From positions 38,943,558 to 39,007,557 of the forward strand of contig CM049310.1 in the NCBI GenBank assembly GCA_026874595.1: DNA of 64,000 nucleotides, written 5' to 3'. This document shows, piece after piece, positions 1-10,966 of this stretch. The stretch comes from Sipunculus nudus (Eukaryota > Annelida > Sipuncula > Golfingiida > Sipunculidae). The notes beneath the pieces were generated by a model. It worked only from the letters and a program-made list of their open reading frames with translations, searched no databases and was not told the DNA's origin. Numbering within the stretch: position 1 is the first letter of the stretch; each line of letters begins with the position of its first letter. The position numbers and the translations under genes were made by a program.

Positions 1-173
1 CGATATACATCTTTACCGAGGAAATAAAATTCTGACGGTGAATCCTTTTCAAGATATCCCGCTCACAAGGTAAAAGTTAACGGACGCCGGACGGACGGAA
101 GGACAGACGGACGGACGGACAGACAGCTTGGGTGACGACAATAGCCCATCCGCCTAAGGGCTGAGGGCTAAAA
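1..173 (-). repeat. Hairpin-headed GTCC element, family 2, head end
   Basis: Reverse complement matches the head of the element at 31221: a TAGCCCTCAGC hairpin, GTCGTCACCCAAG, a GTCC/GTCT run, then a stretch matching GTGAGCGGGATATC. The rest is off the left edge. Confidence 0.7.
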
Positions 174-1236
174 AGGAGTCTGCAAGTTAATTTTGCAACG
201 TCGGCTAGGGTATTCAATAAGTTTTAACCAACGTTAGATGTGAAAATTTTAAATTTTCCATTTTATTTAGTAGGCTCTAAGACCGTTCAAAAACTTCTAT
301 TCACTTGTCCTTCACTTGTTTTGCGTGTGCAGCTTTGGTGCAGCCTGTATAAAGTTAAAAAAAATTTAGCTTCATCGATGGTGATGTCATTTGACCTTTC
401 CCTCTGGTGACTTTGTTGAATAAAGGGCATGCACATATCCTAGAAAAAAGTTAAGACTGAATCTTTACCATTCAAGCTCTGCAAAAAATCAAATATTTTT
501 TGTCATTTACGTAGGTCATTTTAAAAAACCCAGTAAAATGGCATCAAATTAATCATTAACTGTGATTTAAACTTGCTGCTTGACCAATGAGTGAATATCC
601 AAAAATTTGTTTTCCAAAGAAAAGCTTGTCCTTGGAAGCTTTCTGAAAAACGGCTCTCTACTATAGTACCTTATAAAAAGGTCTACATCCACAGGAATGG
701 GTAGGGGGTGCTACAGAAATTTGGGGGAGGGGGCACACTGCTAAAACTGATAATTCCTCAAAGTGAGAGTTTAAGATCCTGTTCAAAGATCTGCCCTTGA
801 AACTGTATTGCTTTGCTTACCCCTTCTTTTTCATTTTCCATCAACACTTTCTTCAAGGCCACAAGACGCTTGTTTTTCCTGTCTCTTGCCTTGAAAACCT
901 CACTGAAATACAGAAACCTCACTGTGATAACTTACATGTCACAGCTTCAAGACAAACCTAAATACGGGTAACAATTTCATTTCTAATTCTATGGTATATT
1001 ACAGGTAAATAAATTACAAACACCACTGATCACAACTTTTCACAACCTAACATAACACAGCTTTCAGATGTGGATCCTTAATAGATGACACAATTCATTC
1101 TTTCCATGACTGTCCTTTACATCAACAGGAAACACACATCTTTACAAGTTTGAAGAGAAGCAAATGTAATTCTAAATATAAGAAGTGATGCCCAGCAGAC
1201 TAGAAAGACATTAACAAAAGGAATTCTATCATCTGA
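174..1236. other. No recognised feature
   Basis: AT-rich sequence with no long open frame, no clear tandem structure and no exon-like conserved peptide in either strand. Confidence 0.5.
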
Positions 1237-1895
1237 ATGCCAAATTTTATAGGTGGTATCCCAATTCAACTCGAGTATAGCTCAGAGAATATGGGCAATA
1301 GAGACCTAATTTCAGGTTTCAAAAGAGATTTTTCAAGGACCTCCCTGGATGTCAAGTTAGAAGATTCTAGGTCCAATGGTTACGATTTTTGCCCTGTTAC
1401 CAGACAAACACATCTCTGAAGGTCTAAAAAATAGAGAAACAAATGTGTAGAAATACCAATTAATCCAGGTGGCACCATCAGTCTGCAGGAACTAAAAAAT
1501 ACTCCATAATGAATATTCATGCAGACAATCATGATGATCAATGAATTAGTTGTTCAGATACAGGAGCTTTTGTTTCAAATTTTTAATTATTCTGGTAGGT
1601 ACTTCTTTACCCAATAGCCTGGAGGATTAGTTAATCTGATACTGGAGCTTTTGTGTCAATTTTTAAATTATTCTGGGGAGTACCTCTGAACCGCATAGTT
1701 TGGAGGATATGGGTAACAGCGACCTTATATCAGATTTCCAAGAAGTTTTTTATGGACCCCCTTGGATGTCACGGTAGAAGATTTAAGGTCCTGCAGTTAC
1801 AATTTGTACCGGGTTAACATACGGACAGACAGCTAGTTGCTGGACAAGGAGGGATCACTATAGCCAAGATGACTTTCAGTCAGCTGAGCTAAAAA
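1237..1895 (-). repeat. Hairpin-headed element, family 1a (head at 1895)
   Basis: Ends on the plus strand in CAGCTGAGCTAAAAA after a short GGACAGACAG run. Two diverged internal monomers (about 1240-1420 and 1690-1830) match, in reverse complement, the interior of the copies at 12531 and 63669. Confidence 0.65.
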
Positions 1896-3083
1896 TGATT
1901 CTGTTTGGTGATCAATACTAATAGAATTTACTCTTTTAATAAGAAATTATTAAAAACTTGAAAGCTGTTATAACTGCCCTGAACATACATTTTGTTTTCA
2001 AATGACATTTTGCATGACCATTTGTAATGACCATTTAATCACTTTTTTTTCTTTTCTACATCATCCATCCATCAATCCATCCAAACTGCCCCAAATCACC
2101 CATTTCTCAAGCATGACCCTGATTCTTTCTATTTGCCACAACTATCCCTTACATCAGTCTGTGTTTACCATTACTATATATGTGTGTCTATGTTCACAAA
2201 TACACATAAAATTCTCTTGCTTCAAACAGAAACAAGCAGGGGAAAACTACTATTCAAGTCTGGACTTGACTCTACTTTTTTTAAGGGAACCGAGGTTCCT
2301 GGACGTGAGGTTAGGACTCCAGAAATTAGGCCGAGTCCATATTGAGTCCATAGGGGAAAAAGCCTCTGTCACATATTATAGACTTATGTGCATGTGTGAA
2401 CTACACACAGAATTTAAAAAAATAATAAATCTTTTTATACCAAGCTTAGCTCATCATCAGGAGCTATAAATGAAATTCACCAGTACAGTAAAAGCATGTG
2501 TGAACTATAACTAAGAATGTACACAGTAATCTGAAATATTCCTTTTGTTCTGTATAGATATTTATACTGGATTTGAACTCAGGTTACAAAAAAACTTGGA
2601 CTCAAAAAGTTTGACTTGGACTCAAAAATCAAGGACTTGACTTGGACTCGGGTGGCCTGGACTCAGTCCTGGATGGTATGGATTCGACTTCATCACTGCA
2701 AGGGGAACAGGTGAATTTGGCTTGTTTAAATCCCAGCCCATACTTGCCAACCCAGCCAATTCAAATAAACAACCCGGCCCGTATACTAATGTGAATAAAT
2801 TTACAATAATACACAAGTTAATATACCATTAAAATGGCACTGAAAAATCCTACAGATCCCATACATGTTTTAAAATAAAGTAATGGATAAATATGATAAT
2901 AATATTATGTGATTTAATGCAGTGCTTTGTTTTTTATTCATATCTTATTTGAAATGCAGTGTTTGTCAAACATGCTCATCATGCAGTTGTTTTGCAATTA
3001 GTTTTAGAATGTATTTTAATTGTGTTTTCACAATAGTTTGATAAAATGCGAAAGCACCTCCATACCAATTAACATGGTGTCCG
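1896..3083. other. Unresolved AT-rich sequence with GACTTGGACTC motifs
   Basis: No gene. Around 2590-2680 the motif GACTTGGACTC recurs four or more times, and a related stretch is at 2255-2345. Possibly a decayed repeat. Confidence 0.35.
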
Positions 3084-3117
3084 ATTTAACGGACTATAAG
3101 GGGTTTATCCTAACACC

Positions 3118-3280
3118 AATTCTGGCCACAATAAAGCGTGGCCTCCTTACATCAAGGGTTTGATTTCCTGTTCAAGAAAGCCCGCTTCCATGGGATAACC
3201 TGGGACGGCCACCTGAGACATGGAAACTACCACCTTTATTATCTATATTTACCTATACATGTGTTATAAAATAAAGTAAG
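3118..3280 (+). repeat. SINE-like element, diverged copy
   Basis: Shares ordered blocks (GATTTCCTG, the GGGA..CCTGGGA block, ACCACC, a tail ending ATAAAATAAAGTAA) with the better copy at 37441-37622. Confidence 0.4.
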
Positions 3281-3894
3281 TGTTAATAATTGTATAATTG
3301 AATTATACTTTAATTCACATTAGTTGAAGGGCCCGGTTGGTAATTTAAATTGGTTGGGTTGGCAAGTGCGGACCAGGTTGGCTAGTACAAACCAGGTTTG
3401 TATGGGCCGTTTTTTTTTTATTAGGCCGAGTTTGCTTGTACAGTGGCACTGCTAGATACCTTTTTTTTTAAACGTGAATGTTTTCATTATAAGTTATCAA
3501 TTATAAACTTATTCTTTGTATAGTACCAAAGTTGATCAAGTTGTGGCTCTGGAGTATACAGAGTTGACTGGCCTCTAACCTCATTGATCAAGCAGATGAA
3601 GCACATATGAAATGCTACGCAGCACTGAATGTGACCGAACACACTGGGCACCTGTCCCAGTAAGCAGACCACTGGTTACACACACAATTGTTTCAGCAAG
3701 CAATGTGCATTTATTACATCATCCCAGCTGACCTCAGACCTGGCCCATTCAGCTGATAATGTAATACATGCACCCAGCAAGCTGAAACAATCGCCCATGT
3801 AACCAGTGTAACCCATGTTGGGGTCACAACAAGTGCTGTGTGCTCTTTCCAATTGATACATGAAGCCAGAGGCCTGCAAGGGAGCCACTATAGA

Positions 3895-4110
3895 ACGCGG
3901 GCTTCGCTTGTATTGAGGAACATATGAATAAAATTGTCACCTCTCATTCCCTATTTTAACTCCTACTTTTCCCTGTAGATGTCCCTACACTCAACTCTTC
4001 TAACATAAACAACTACTAAGCATCAGAAGTCATCTGAATCGGGAATCGAACCTATGATCTCTGGACTAGGAGCCCTACACGCTACTAAGTGAGCCGTGAA
4101 GACGAGATAC
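3895..4110 (-). repeat. tRNA-derived SINE-like element
   Basis: The minus strand carries GGTTCGATTCC, a perfect pol III B box (about 4042-4052), with an A-box-like TTAGTAGCGTGTAG 30-40 nt earlier. No closed cloverleaf acceptor stem was found, so it is called a SINE head and not a tRNA gene. Confidence 0.45.
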
Positions 4111-4204
4111 CAGCAGGAGCAAGTTTTGTTCATTTATATCAGCGATTGAAGAGGCATCTATCGCGAAAATGGGAAACCATTTACTATTTTAACAGGAAAA
4201 TTAA

Positions 4205-4262
4205 GCTTTAGGTGGGGGCTCCACCCCCACACCCCCGTTCAGACGGGGAACCCCCTCCTCCT
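4205..4262. repeat. GC-rich hairpin
   Basis: GTGGGGG and CCCCCAC arms with a 5-nt loop, followed by CCCCGTTCAGACGGGG, a second hairpin, in AT-rich surroundings. Probably a repeat end. Confidence 0.45.
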
Positions 4263-5157
4263 CTAATATAATAAACTCCAGCTATGAGCAAAATTAAATA
4301 GGGGAATTCTGAGGAAAATGTTATGTATCGGCTTTTTCCAGGAAACAATTTATTATGCGACACCCGTTTTACCGGCAGTAGGCTGAAGCCCGGTTTCTAT
4401 AGTTCTGCCCCTGCAAGTACCAAAGCAAAAGGCAGAGCCACAACCTTTTACAAAATGGGACTCACAAAAGAAGATGAAATCAGGGATGAGGAGCCCCAAA
4501 TGTATTACATGAAAGGAGAAAGGACCATTTTATTGAAGGGATGTACAGGAATACAATAATAAAATGAATGTTTGATAAATATACTAGTCATAGACATGTG
4601 TGAAAGGTAAGACGTATTATAGTCAGGAAACCGGACACGGACACAAACAACATGCAAGTCGTGATTTACTCCAAATATCGCCCGGGTGAACCATTATTAT
4701 TGACAATTTGGTATGAAATGTCCCTACCCAAATGTGCCTTGGCCAATTTTTGCCAGTTTTTCATATATGATCTGGACATCCCGGCAAAATGGGAAGTCTA
4801 AATCCTCAAGTTTACTGAACTTTTGATCGCTTGCCATTGCTGACTCGCTGCTTCCACAGCAGAGCCTGACGGCGCACACGTCGGACCGGTTGTCATCAAA
4901 TAAATAAACCGTATTTCCAATTTATTCCCAAACATTCTCTTTGCTGCTCAAATATAGGCGCATATTATTTCATATGCATATATCAATACAATATATTTTT
5001 GTTTTAAATTTATTTCGTAAAATTTATTGTGGTCCTCTTTTTCTTCTTTCGATACACATACGTACATATTTAAAAAAAGGGTTAATTGAATCGGCGTATA
5101 TCAGGCAACCTAATTTTTCTTAGGCAGGCCTTATATCCACAGTGACGTGACTCCCCA

Positions 5158-5190
5158 GGAGTAGAAATAAGGAATGCTTATTTCCACTCC
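5158..5190. repeat. Inverted repeat, GGAGTGGAAATAAG type, copy 1
   Basis: 14-nt arms with one mismatch and a 5-nt loop (GAATG). Same arm sequence as 6175-6206. Confidence 0.75.
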
Positions 5191-5362
5191 CCTTCATGGT
5201 AAAGGCTGTTGCAGTGTATAAGTATTCTAGGAAAAAAGTAACCAAAACGTTTTTCAGTCTATTTCAGTTATAAAAAGCAAGTCGATTTATATATCTAACT
5301 CTTAAGTTGTTCAGAGATTTTCAGCGAGTGTGCATTATACTCTATAATATTGAGACACTAGG

Positions 5363-5365
<3 letters not shown>

Positions 5366-5420
<55 letters not shown>
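5366..5420. repeat. (AT)n microsatellite
   Basis: About 55 bp of uninterrupted AT dinucleotide. Confidence 0.97.
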
Positions 5421-5423
<3 letters not shown>

Positions 5424-6160
5424 TTACATGTCTGCACTTAAAAAGGTTTAAGTTTTTACATTGAAATGCATTTAAAAGTGAAATTGATACTGTATAAAAC
5501 ATAATTGTAAACATATATAAATTTCTTGAATAAAACTTGCAGTTTACTTACATTCAAATTTCTAGCCAGATTTTTTAAGACAAATAAAATGTATATTTTC
5601 CGCAAATTGTAACATTTTACCGATTAATTTGTTTCATAATTGTATACAAGCTTGCAGTAGCTCAAATAGGGTGGGATTGTTTTGACAACACTTGTTTCCT
5701 GGCTCAATCCTTATCAGTTGATGGTTAGCACATCATCAGTAGGGCCAGTCAGAGTAGAGTCTGACAGGTCTTGGCAAAGTGTACAGGTAAAGTCGAGACA
5801 GTTGCACAGGACAATTCACTCTGGTTCGCAACTTATTAATTTATCCAACCACTAGCTTATTTTATCCAAAACAATTTCAATGGCATGACTGTGGTGTCAA
5901 AATAAGTGAACTTTGTATGAAAAAAACTAGAACTACAAGGAAACATAGGATGCATACATGTAAGAGAAATAATAAAACTGTTGTTACCAGTGTTGGACAT
6001 AAAAGGTAAGACCAACAACCAACTTCTATATATATTATTCTATACAGCCTACATGGCCGATGAAAGTGAATTACTTAACTTACAAACATTTAACGTTTCT
6101 GTTTTATATATATATAGGGTGCGGAAATAAGTATTCTCTATTTAAACTTCCAGAGGGGGT

Positions 6161-6206
6161 GGAAATAAGCATCCCTTATTTCCACTCCATGGGGAGTGGA
6201 AATAAG
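6161..6206. repeat. Nested inverted repeats, GGAGTGGAAATAAG type, copy 2
   Basis: CTTATTTCCACTCC (6175-6188), loop ATGG, exact reverse complement at 6193-6206. A third arm, GGAAATAAG at 6161-6169, can pair with 6175-6183 instead, so two hairpins compete. Confidence 0.85.
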
Positions 6207-6791
6207 CACTTCCTTATTGTAAAGATATATAAGTTAAATATCTCACTTTCATTAGAGAAAATTACTGTAAAAGACATTTTGATTCTCCAGGTTCAGTCAT
6301 GAATTCGCAATTTCTCCAGGCCTAAGGAATTTTAGTTATTAAAGTACTAAAAAATTAGGTTTAAATAAATTTACTTGCGAAGTTTAGCTTTTTGAGGCGG
6401 TGAAAAAAGGTTCCCAAGCCCCTACATCGAATTACCGGACCCAAGATTTATCAATGCACTAGTTTTAACAATGGCTGCTATAACTCTGTTGGAAAACTCG
6501 TTTTCTATTGTAAAAGTTTAATAAATCATCTCATAGCTCACATTTATCAGCATCATGTTCCATGTTATCCTCTTTGTTTATAATCTCAGGACATTTAGTC
6601 CTACACCATGTGTTACAAATGGTGAAATGTGAAAACACCAAGCGTATATTTGCGTGTATGTTGAATATTTATCATGCATATATCAAAGACTTAAATATAG
6701 TTTGCTGGTAACAAAAATAGGAAGCTATATATAAATCCGTTCATGCAAAATTGATGGTCGCCAAAGGAACATATAGGATTTATTGAGCCCA

Positions 6792-6807
6792 CCCCCCCCC
6801 CCCCCCC
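6792..6807. repeat. Poly-C run, 16 bp
   Basis: Homopolymer C16. Confidence 0.95.
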
Positions 6808-7629
6808 TATAACTAAAGGGTTCTCCGTCACCTCCCTAAAGAGGCATAAATATATATTCAGCTTTCATAAATGTGGCCCTTCTGTTTTATTCAAAAACCT
6901 ATACTGAGTCATACATGTGATATTCCTGTTTGAGTTTATACTTAAAAAGAGAAAAGGAATATATTTAAATTTTAAAAGAATGCAGGACTGGATCAATATA
7001 CGACGGGTACACTTCTTACAGCTTTCATAGCCCTGTAAGATAATTGCAATTAATGTATATATATTAAGTTATTTATTCCCCGTTCAGCCCCTTTAACCAG
7101 GCCGAGATATCCATAGTCACTGTTAATATAATTGTTTTCTTATTTTTCGATTGTTTACGCTCAGCAAGTAAGATGGGAAGTTAAACTTTATGGGGAAGCT
7201 GTATTAAAGAAAAATATTAATTTGATAAGAACTATGTAAAGAACATATCTTAACCTTGTTTGTTATTAAGATTTCATTATTTGCATCCTTTATATTTAAT
7301 ATCATTTTTGAACAGTTAGTGAGAGTTAGTAGGCACAGGTTGTATGTTTGTGGATTATTCAAAGACACTTTATACTTAAGATAGTAAGATATATATTATG
7401 GTAACTTAGTTGTGTAGAAATTCAGTATTTGCGACCGTTTCAAGTGTCAGCCGGAACCAATTTATGAATTAACACTTGACCGCCTTGTATAGTGTGTATC
7501 AGTAAAGTATACACTGAAAACATAGGGTTGTCAAATGGGTGTACCTAAAACAACAACATACTTTGGCATATTGTCAGATCTTTGTTGTGACAACCTTTGC
7601 GTTGTCTTGAACCTGTCAGGTTCATTCGT

Positions 7630-7632
<3 letters not shown>

Positions 7633-7722
<90 letters not shown>
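7633..7722. repeat. (TC)n(TA)n compound microsatellite
   Basis: About 28 bp of TC repeat running straight into about 60 bp of TA repeat. Confidence 0.97.
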
Positions 7723-7725
<3 letters not shown>

Positions 7726-8956
7726 ACATAGTCATATTAGAGAACATATATTAAATAAAACCAAGTGGTGGTGTATTTTGTGATACTTTTGTCTGCAACA
7801 GTTTTACCACTGATTATTCCTTACAATGTGGACAGGTGCCTGTCCGAGTGTGTTTCAGTGTTCACATAAAGAGTGAATGTGTAGATTAATTTTATCGGCA
7901 TCGACCCAGGCTTCCTTTCTGGCAAGTAGCTCATCACTTTAAGGTCAGGTTCATGCATGGTTACCCACGTGACGATCATATAGCTCTCTCTTCGTTTTTT
8001 TTTCTTCTGTACTCTGTAGACTTGCCCTGGTCTCTCCTTCAACACGGTGTTACAAATTTGTAACGAAGATGTTTTCACCAGAGTGTCTGAAAATACAAAA
8101 TAAAATGTAAAATTACATGAAAAGCACATTTTTTATGACAGAGTTGTGTGCAGGATTTTGTGTACATTGAAACACAACATATATGTCTGAATAGGTCCTG
8201 ATAATATTATCATAAATATTATATAAAATAATATATATAAATATGATGCTTCATTGGAATGTATGCTTACACATATGCTTATCATAGATTACCATCAATC
8301 GAAGTTATCAATTATTTATTTAGTGCTTATAGCATGTCATGGTTAGTTTAATAAAATGTATATGTGACATTTAGAGTATCTTATGTTTTCATTGCTTTTA
8401 TGTAGGTAGAGTTAATAGTATAATATAATCTGATGTTTACAGTGTGAGCATTGCTATGCTCGTGGGGCTACTGGTGTCAGTAGTAGCTGAGTTTTGTAGA
8501 TAAGGGCCATGACTGATTAATCTATTTCTGATTTTATTTTTATATGGAAATCAAGTAAAGTGATGATAGCAGGATTAGCAGGATATGTTGATTTGAGCAG
8601 ATAATGTTTAGCTGAAATGCTGGGTTGTTAGACTGTCTCACATGTCTACATGCATACATGTTTGTATTATAATCAACATAAGATGTAATGCCATGTAGCT
8701 AAAATTCTGGTGTAAGTGTTTTCAGGGTTTTGCTACTGACGTGTTGTGTGTTTCTCTCAAATAAAGACTAGAGTCTACCCACACTGTTGTTGTACAAACC
8801 TCTCGGGCAACATTGTTAACACAAAAGCCAAAACAGACTTCATCATTTAAAAGCACTTTGTCAGCCAATACACGCCCCTTTCAGGTAACTCTGTATGATT
8901 AAAACTGTATGTTAGTTAATACAAATATCAAATGAGACTGTAAGGCCAAAAAAGTA
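7723..8956. other. No supported gene
   Basis: AT-rich sequence. The minus-strand open frame at 8129-7821 follows an acceptor-like CAG but has no recognisable product. Confidence 0.4.
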
Positions 8957-9199
8957 GTTCTCAGGCACCGCGCGCGTCAATTATAACCCATCGCAAAAAA
9001 ATTATTTTGATTTTTAATAGAAACTTACCAATTTTGTGCTGCAGCCGCTCGGACATTTCTTTCAAGAAGATAAAATAATCCAATTTTGAACAGATTTCCT
9101 TAATTTGTCTTGCATGTTGTGCTTTGAGCTGTTATTTTCATGCATACAAAAAAAAATCGCCCTCGCGCACTGGTTTCTGAAAAAAAGTGCCTGAGAACC
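8957..9199 (+). mobile_element. MITE with TTCTCAGGCAC terminal inverted repeats, copy 1
   Basis: Begins GTTCTCAGGCAC and ends GTGCCTGAGAACC, 243 bp. Interior matches the copy at 35305-35569 in the opposite orientation and the fragment at 29591. No coding capacity. Confidence 0.75.
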
Positions 9200-9616
9200 C
9201 TACCTTTGTTTGACCTAATTTAATTTTCAGGTGTTTAACTGTCCACTATATGAAACACCATTACTGGCCTGATGAGGCCCCTTTGAAAACTTCTTGTTAA
9301 CACCCATGTATAAGCAAGCGTTTTAAAGTGCCTGACAGGACAAACTTCTGGCAGGTCCGGGTCCTCTTGACAAAAATTATGAAAACAAAAATAAATGAGA
9401 CCAAAATTTTAAAACATTTAATTGTGCGCTAAAGGGATTTCCTTTCCCGGATAGAACGATGTACAGACTGAGCCCCTTCTTATAAGGCCTTGAAACGAAA
9501 TATCTATAAATAGGCTGTTTCCCAAGATTTGTATAACTATTAAAGGATTTTCTGTATTATGTATTTAAAAAGTAAAAATAAAAAATATTTGTAAATGATA
9601 TTTCTTTCACGTATAC

Positions 9617-9620
<4 letters not shown>

Positions 9621-9678
<58 letters not shown>

Positions 9679-9702
9679 GTGAAATGTACGAGAATACAGG
9701 TA

Positions 9703-9765
<63 letters not shown>
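9621..9765. repeat. (AT)n microsatellites, two blocks
   Basis: AT repeat at about 9623-9676 and 9701-9765, split by 24 bp of unique sequence. Confidence 0.96.
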
Positions 9766-9768
<3 letters not shown>

Positions 9769-9888
9769 TTTCATATTGTAATTATTGTAAAATTTCGACC
9801 AAAAAAAAAAAGAATTTGTATTCCATTATCGTCTCTCAAGGCCACATGTTTATGTAATAGGGTGTGTCTTACATATGCATATTCAAAC

Positions 9889-9946
<58 letters not shown>

Positions 9947-9948
9947 TA
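9889..9948. repeat. (ATT)n microsatellite
   Basis: About 19 ATT units. Confidence 0.96.
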
Positions 9949-10101
9949 TGTTATATATGTAATTATATCACAACGTTAACACAAATTTAAATGATCCAAA
10001 TATTAGAAACATACATTAAAGGTATGTGAAAGGCCATGCAAAGTCACATGCATGCGACATAGATGTTTAAATCGAGTATGGCAACAGGCTAAAGATGTGG
10101 T

Positions 10102-10557
10102 GGGGGGGGGGGGGGGGGGCATCCGATACCCCATGTATTTTTTGCCTCTCCACGACAAAGGAATTTTTTAATTTTTTTAGCATTATCTGAGCACTTTTCA
10201 TTTATAGTTTTCATTAGTAGCCTAAATAATGAAAAAAATGGTATAAGGAGAACGTGAAAATTGCGTTTGTCAGAAAACATTCCCTTGTATGGAAAAAGTC
10301 TGTGTAACTGCTATATATAATGTTTGTTGGCTGACATGAGTGTCAGAAAAAGAGCTTTAAATACCCCCCCCCCCCCCCCCCGGCCTCAACTATGCTAAGT
10401 ATATATATAGGCATATATTTGATTTTTTTTTTCAAATGACATAGGAGGAAAGATACTTTTCAATCATGTTTTTTAGTTGGAGAGTGAAACAGCAAGATTA
10501 TGTAATAGACAACTTTGTATAAATAATGTTTTCACATGGGGGGGGGGGGGGGGGGGG
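10102..10557. repeat. Three G/C homopolymer runs upstream of SCYL3
   Basis: G18 at 10102-10119, C18 at 10364-10381, G20 at 10538-10557, in AT-rich DNA 230-690 bp before the SCYL3 start codon. Each could form a quadruplex. Confidence 0.9.
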
Positions 10558-10636
10558 ATTGCTGCAGTGTTGATAATTTACACATTTACGGTTTATTTAT
10601 AATCAAATTATCTGTCTGTGAAAATATGACAACTTG

Positions 10637-10651
10637 CCAGGTGGCGCCACG
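10637..10651. promoter_or_regulatory. CTCF-like core in SCYL3 promoter/5' UTR region
   Basis: GCCAGGTGGCGCCACGG contains CAGGTGGCGC, which fits the conserved CTCF core (YAGRKGGCRC). It is about 140 bp upstream of the start codon. Binding is inferred only. Confidence 0.4.
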
Positions 10652-10786
10652 GGTGCGTAAATGTATTGGTATTCCTGCATGACACGCACACGACAGACGT
10701 CTAGAGTATTAAAAAGAAGCCAATTAAGGAAACAGTGATTCGATTTTGAATAAAAATATGTACTGAAGAGAGTAAGCAGGACAGAT

Positions 10787-10966
10787 ATGGGAGCAGAAGC
10801 GAGTTTATTGCAGGAGTGTGAACTGGAGGAGCCGTTGGCAAGTTCCCTGAGCCAGGACGGGTGGGTGGTGTACCCTGCTACACGGTGTGATGGAACCAGA
10901 GTCACTCTGTTTGTGCATGATCGCAGTCCTGGTGAAGATCTGTCTCAGTACAGAAGTGCTGGAAAT
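10787..10966 (+). CDS. SCYL3: SCYL3 coding exon 1 (start codon, myristoylation signal)
   Basis: ATG at 10787 opens 60 codons ending at AAT|GTAAGA, phase 0. Residues 1-6 (MGAEAS) fit the Met-Gly-x-x-x-Ser rule for N-myristoylation known in SCYL3. The VAIK-type beta-3 strand is replaced by a TLFVHD segment with no lysine in the expected place. No in-frame ATG lies just upstream, so the start is well determined. Confidence 0.9.

Noticed and set aside
3930-4110. A functional tRNA gene
   Set aside because: B box is perfect but no acceptor stem or anticodon arm could be closed; better explained as a SINE.
7821-8129. 102-codon minus-strand frame after a CAG acceptor-like site
   Set aside because: No recognisable family, no matching neighbouring exons, biased low-complexity KKKKRR run; kept only as unannotated sequence.
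9540-9990. Open frames of Ile/Tyr repeats
   Set aside because: Pure translation of AT and ATT microsatellites.
10603-10905. 100-codon minus-strand frame over SCYL3 exon 1
   Set aside because: Antisense of a real exon; no codon or homology support.
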